The translations under genes and the position numbers were made by a program. From Burkholderiales bacterium (GTDB taxonomy: Bacteria; Pseudomonadota; Gammaproteobacteria; Burkholderiales; SG8-41), in assembly GCA_019635015.1 (NCBI GenBank), contig JAHCAG010000013.1, forward strand, positions 37,932 through 101,931: a DNA stretch of 64,000 nt, read 5' to 3'. Shown here piece after piece: positions 63,736 to 64,000 of the stretch; the first letter of the stretch is position 1; each line of letters starts with the position of its first letter. The notes beneath the pieces were generated by a model. It saw nothing but the letters and a program-made list of their open reading frames with translations. It was not told the DNA's origin and did not search any database.

Positions 63736-63753
63736 CCGTGAGATAAATCACGG
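63736..63753 (+). promoter_or_regulatory. CRP/FNR-family-like palindrome
   Basis: CCGTGA-GATAAA-TCACGG is a perfect inverted repeat with the GTGA-N6-TCAC geometry of CRP-type sites. It lies 140-157 bases before the partial gene at 63893. Other palindromes follow: TAAGCGCTTA (63805-63814), CCGCAATTTGCGG (63832-63844, nearly perfect) and CGGAAATTTTCCG (63842-63854). A TAGAAT -10-like hexamer lies at 63813-63818. Confidence 0.55.
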
Positions 63754-63892
63754 CATAACAACATCTCCCGGAAATGCCCGCAAAAATCTCGCCATTTCGG
63801 ACAATAAGCGCTTAGAATTCAGGGAGATCAACCGCAATTTGCGGAAATTTTCCGTGATCGGTAATGCGGTGCAAAGACAAACGGGGGCAGCC

Positions 63893-64000
63893 ATGCGCAG
63901 ATCGAATGTGCGACGCGAACAAATCCTGACCGGGACTTCGCTGTCCCGTCTAATCAAACCCTCTGCGACAGCCCTGGCTGTCGCCGCCTGCTTCAGCGGC
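63893..64000 (+). CDS. Start of an exported protein (3' end missing)
   Basis: The first 36 codons of an open frame that continues beyond the window. It begins MRRSNVRREQ, with basic residues, and ends in a hydrophobic stretch (ATALAVAACFSG), which reads as the first part of a long Sec-type signal peptide. A GGGGG stretch lies about 5 bases before the ATG. The extended basic n-region resembles that of large secreted or autotransported proteins, but no domain is visible and the function is unknown. Confidence 0.55.
   Translation, partial: MRRSNVRREQILTGTSLSRLIKPSATALAVAACFSG

Overview
This is a contiguous, GC-rich (roughly 60-65% by eye) chromosomal segment whose gene order is that of a betaproteobacterium, most likely Burkholderiales-like. 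The signposts are degQ/mucD-lepA-lepB-rnc-era-recO-pdxJ-acpS-nagZ, ndk-rlmN-pilW-rodZ-ispG-hisS-yfgM-bamB-der-hfq-hflX-hflK-hflC-DUF2065-hisZ-purA, and several Bug-type tripartite tricarboxylate transporter (TTT) receptors. No phage, insertion sequence, CRISPR array or rRNA operon was found. The first gene (degQ) and the last (an exported protein at 63893) are cut by the window ends.

Layout. (1) 1-16.8 kb is housekeeping on the + strand: envelope protease, translation factor LepA, signal peptidase, RNase III/Era/RecO, vitamin B6 and ACP maturation, NagZ, a type-5-like uracil-DNA glycosylase, UvrC, PgsA, three tRNAs (Gly-GCC, Cys-GCA, Leu-UAA), and then an apparently oxygen-regulated signalling group (universal stress protein, cNMP/CBS/DUF294 protein, DnaQ-like exonuclease). 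(2) 16.9-39.3 kb is an accessory block with frequent strand changes. It holds an ADP-forming acyl-CoA synthetase, two MFS exporters, three orphan TTT receptors, two beta-hydroxyacid-dehydrogenase-like enzymes, an isocitrate-lyase-fold enzyme, an LLM flavin oxidoreductase, a hotdog thioesterase, a gamma-glutamyltransferase, a MoxR/DUF58/VWA/protease cluster with a divergent second VWA gene, and a cyclase-FHA protein beside a NYN-LOTUS protein. (3) 39.3-45.0 kb carries accA, tilS and a two-gene TAXI-TRAP transporter. (4) 45.1-60.5 kb is the second housekeeping run on the + strand. (5) 60.5-64 kb has a tRNA-Leu(CAG) on the - strand, rnr, rlmB, and the start of an exported protein behind a palindrome-rich regulatory region.

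Regulatory signals that can be read directly include good promoters for the tRNA-Gly, tRNA-Arg and tRNA-Leu(CAG) genes, and an FNR-family box placed at about -41.5 before the universal stress protein gene. There are also intrinsic terminators, some in unexpected places: inside a tRNA cluster, in the lepA leader, and between the TRAP receptor and its permease.

The most unusual pattern is a set of short, very AT-rich islands sharing a core close to TTTAAAAACAAATA. They sit at gene junctions, mostly touching a stop codon and in the same orientation as the upstream gene. One similar patch lies inside the acyl-CoA synthetase coding sequence and another forms the first codons of the gamma-glutamyltransferase. 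I do not recognise this family. No obviously new multi-gene defence or secretion system was found; the best candidates for something undescribed are these islands, the paired VWA/MoxR/protease locus, and the cyclase-FHA/NYN pair.
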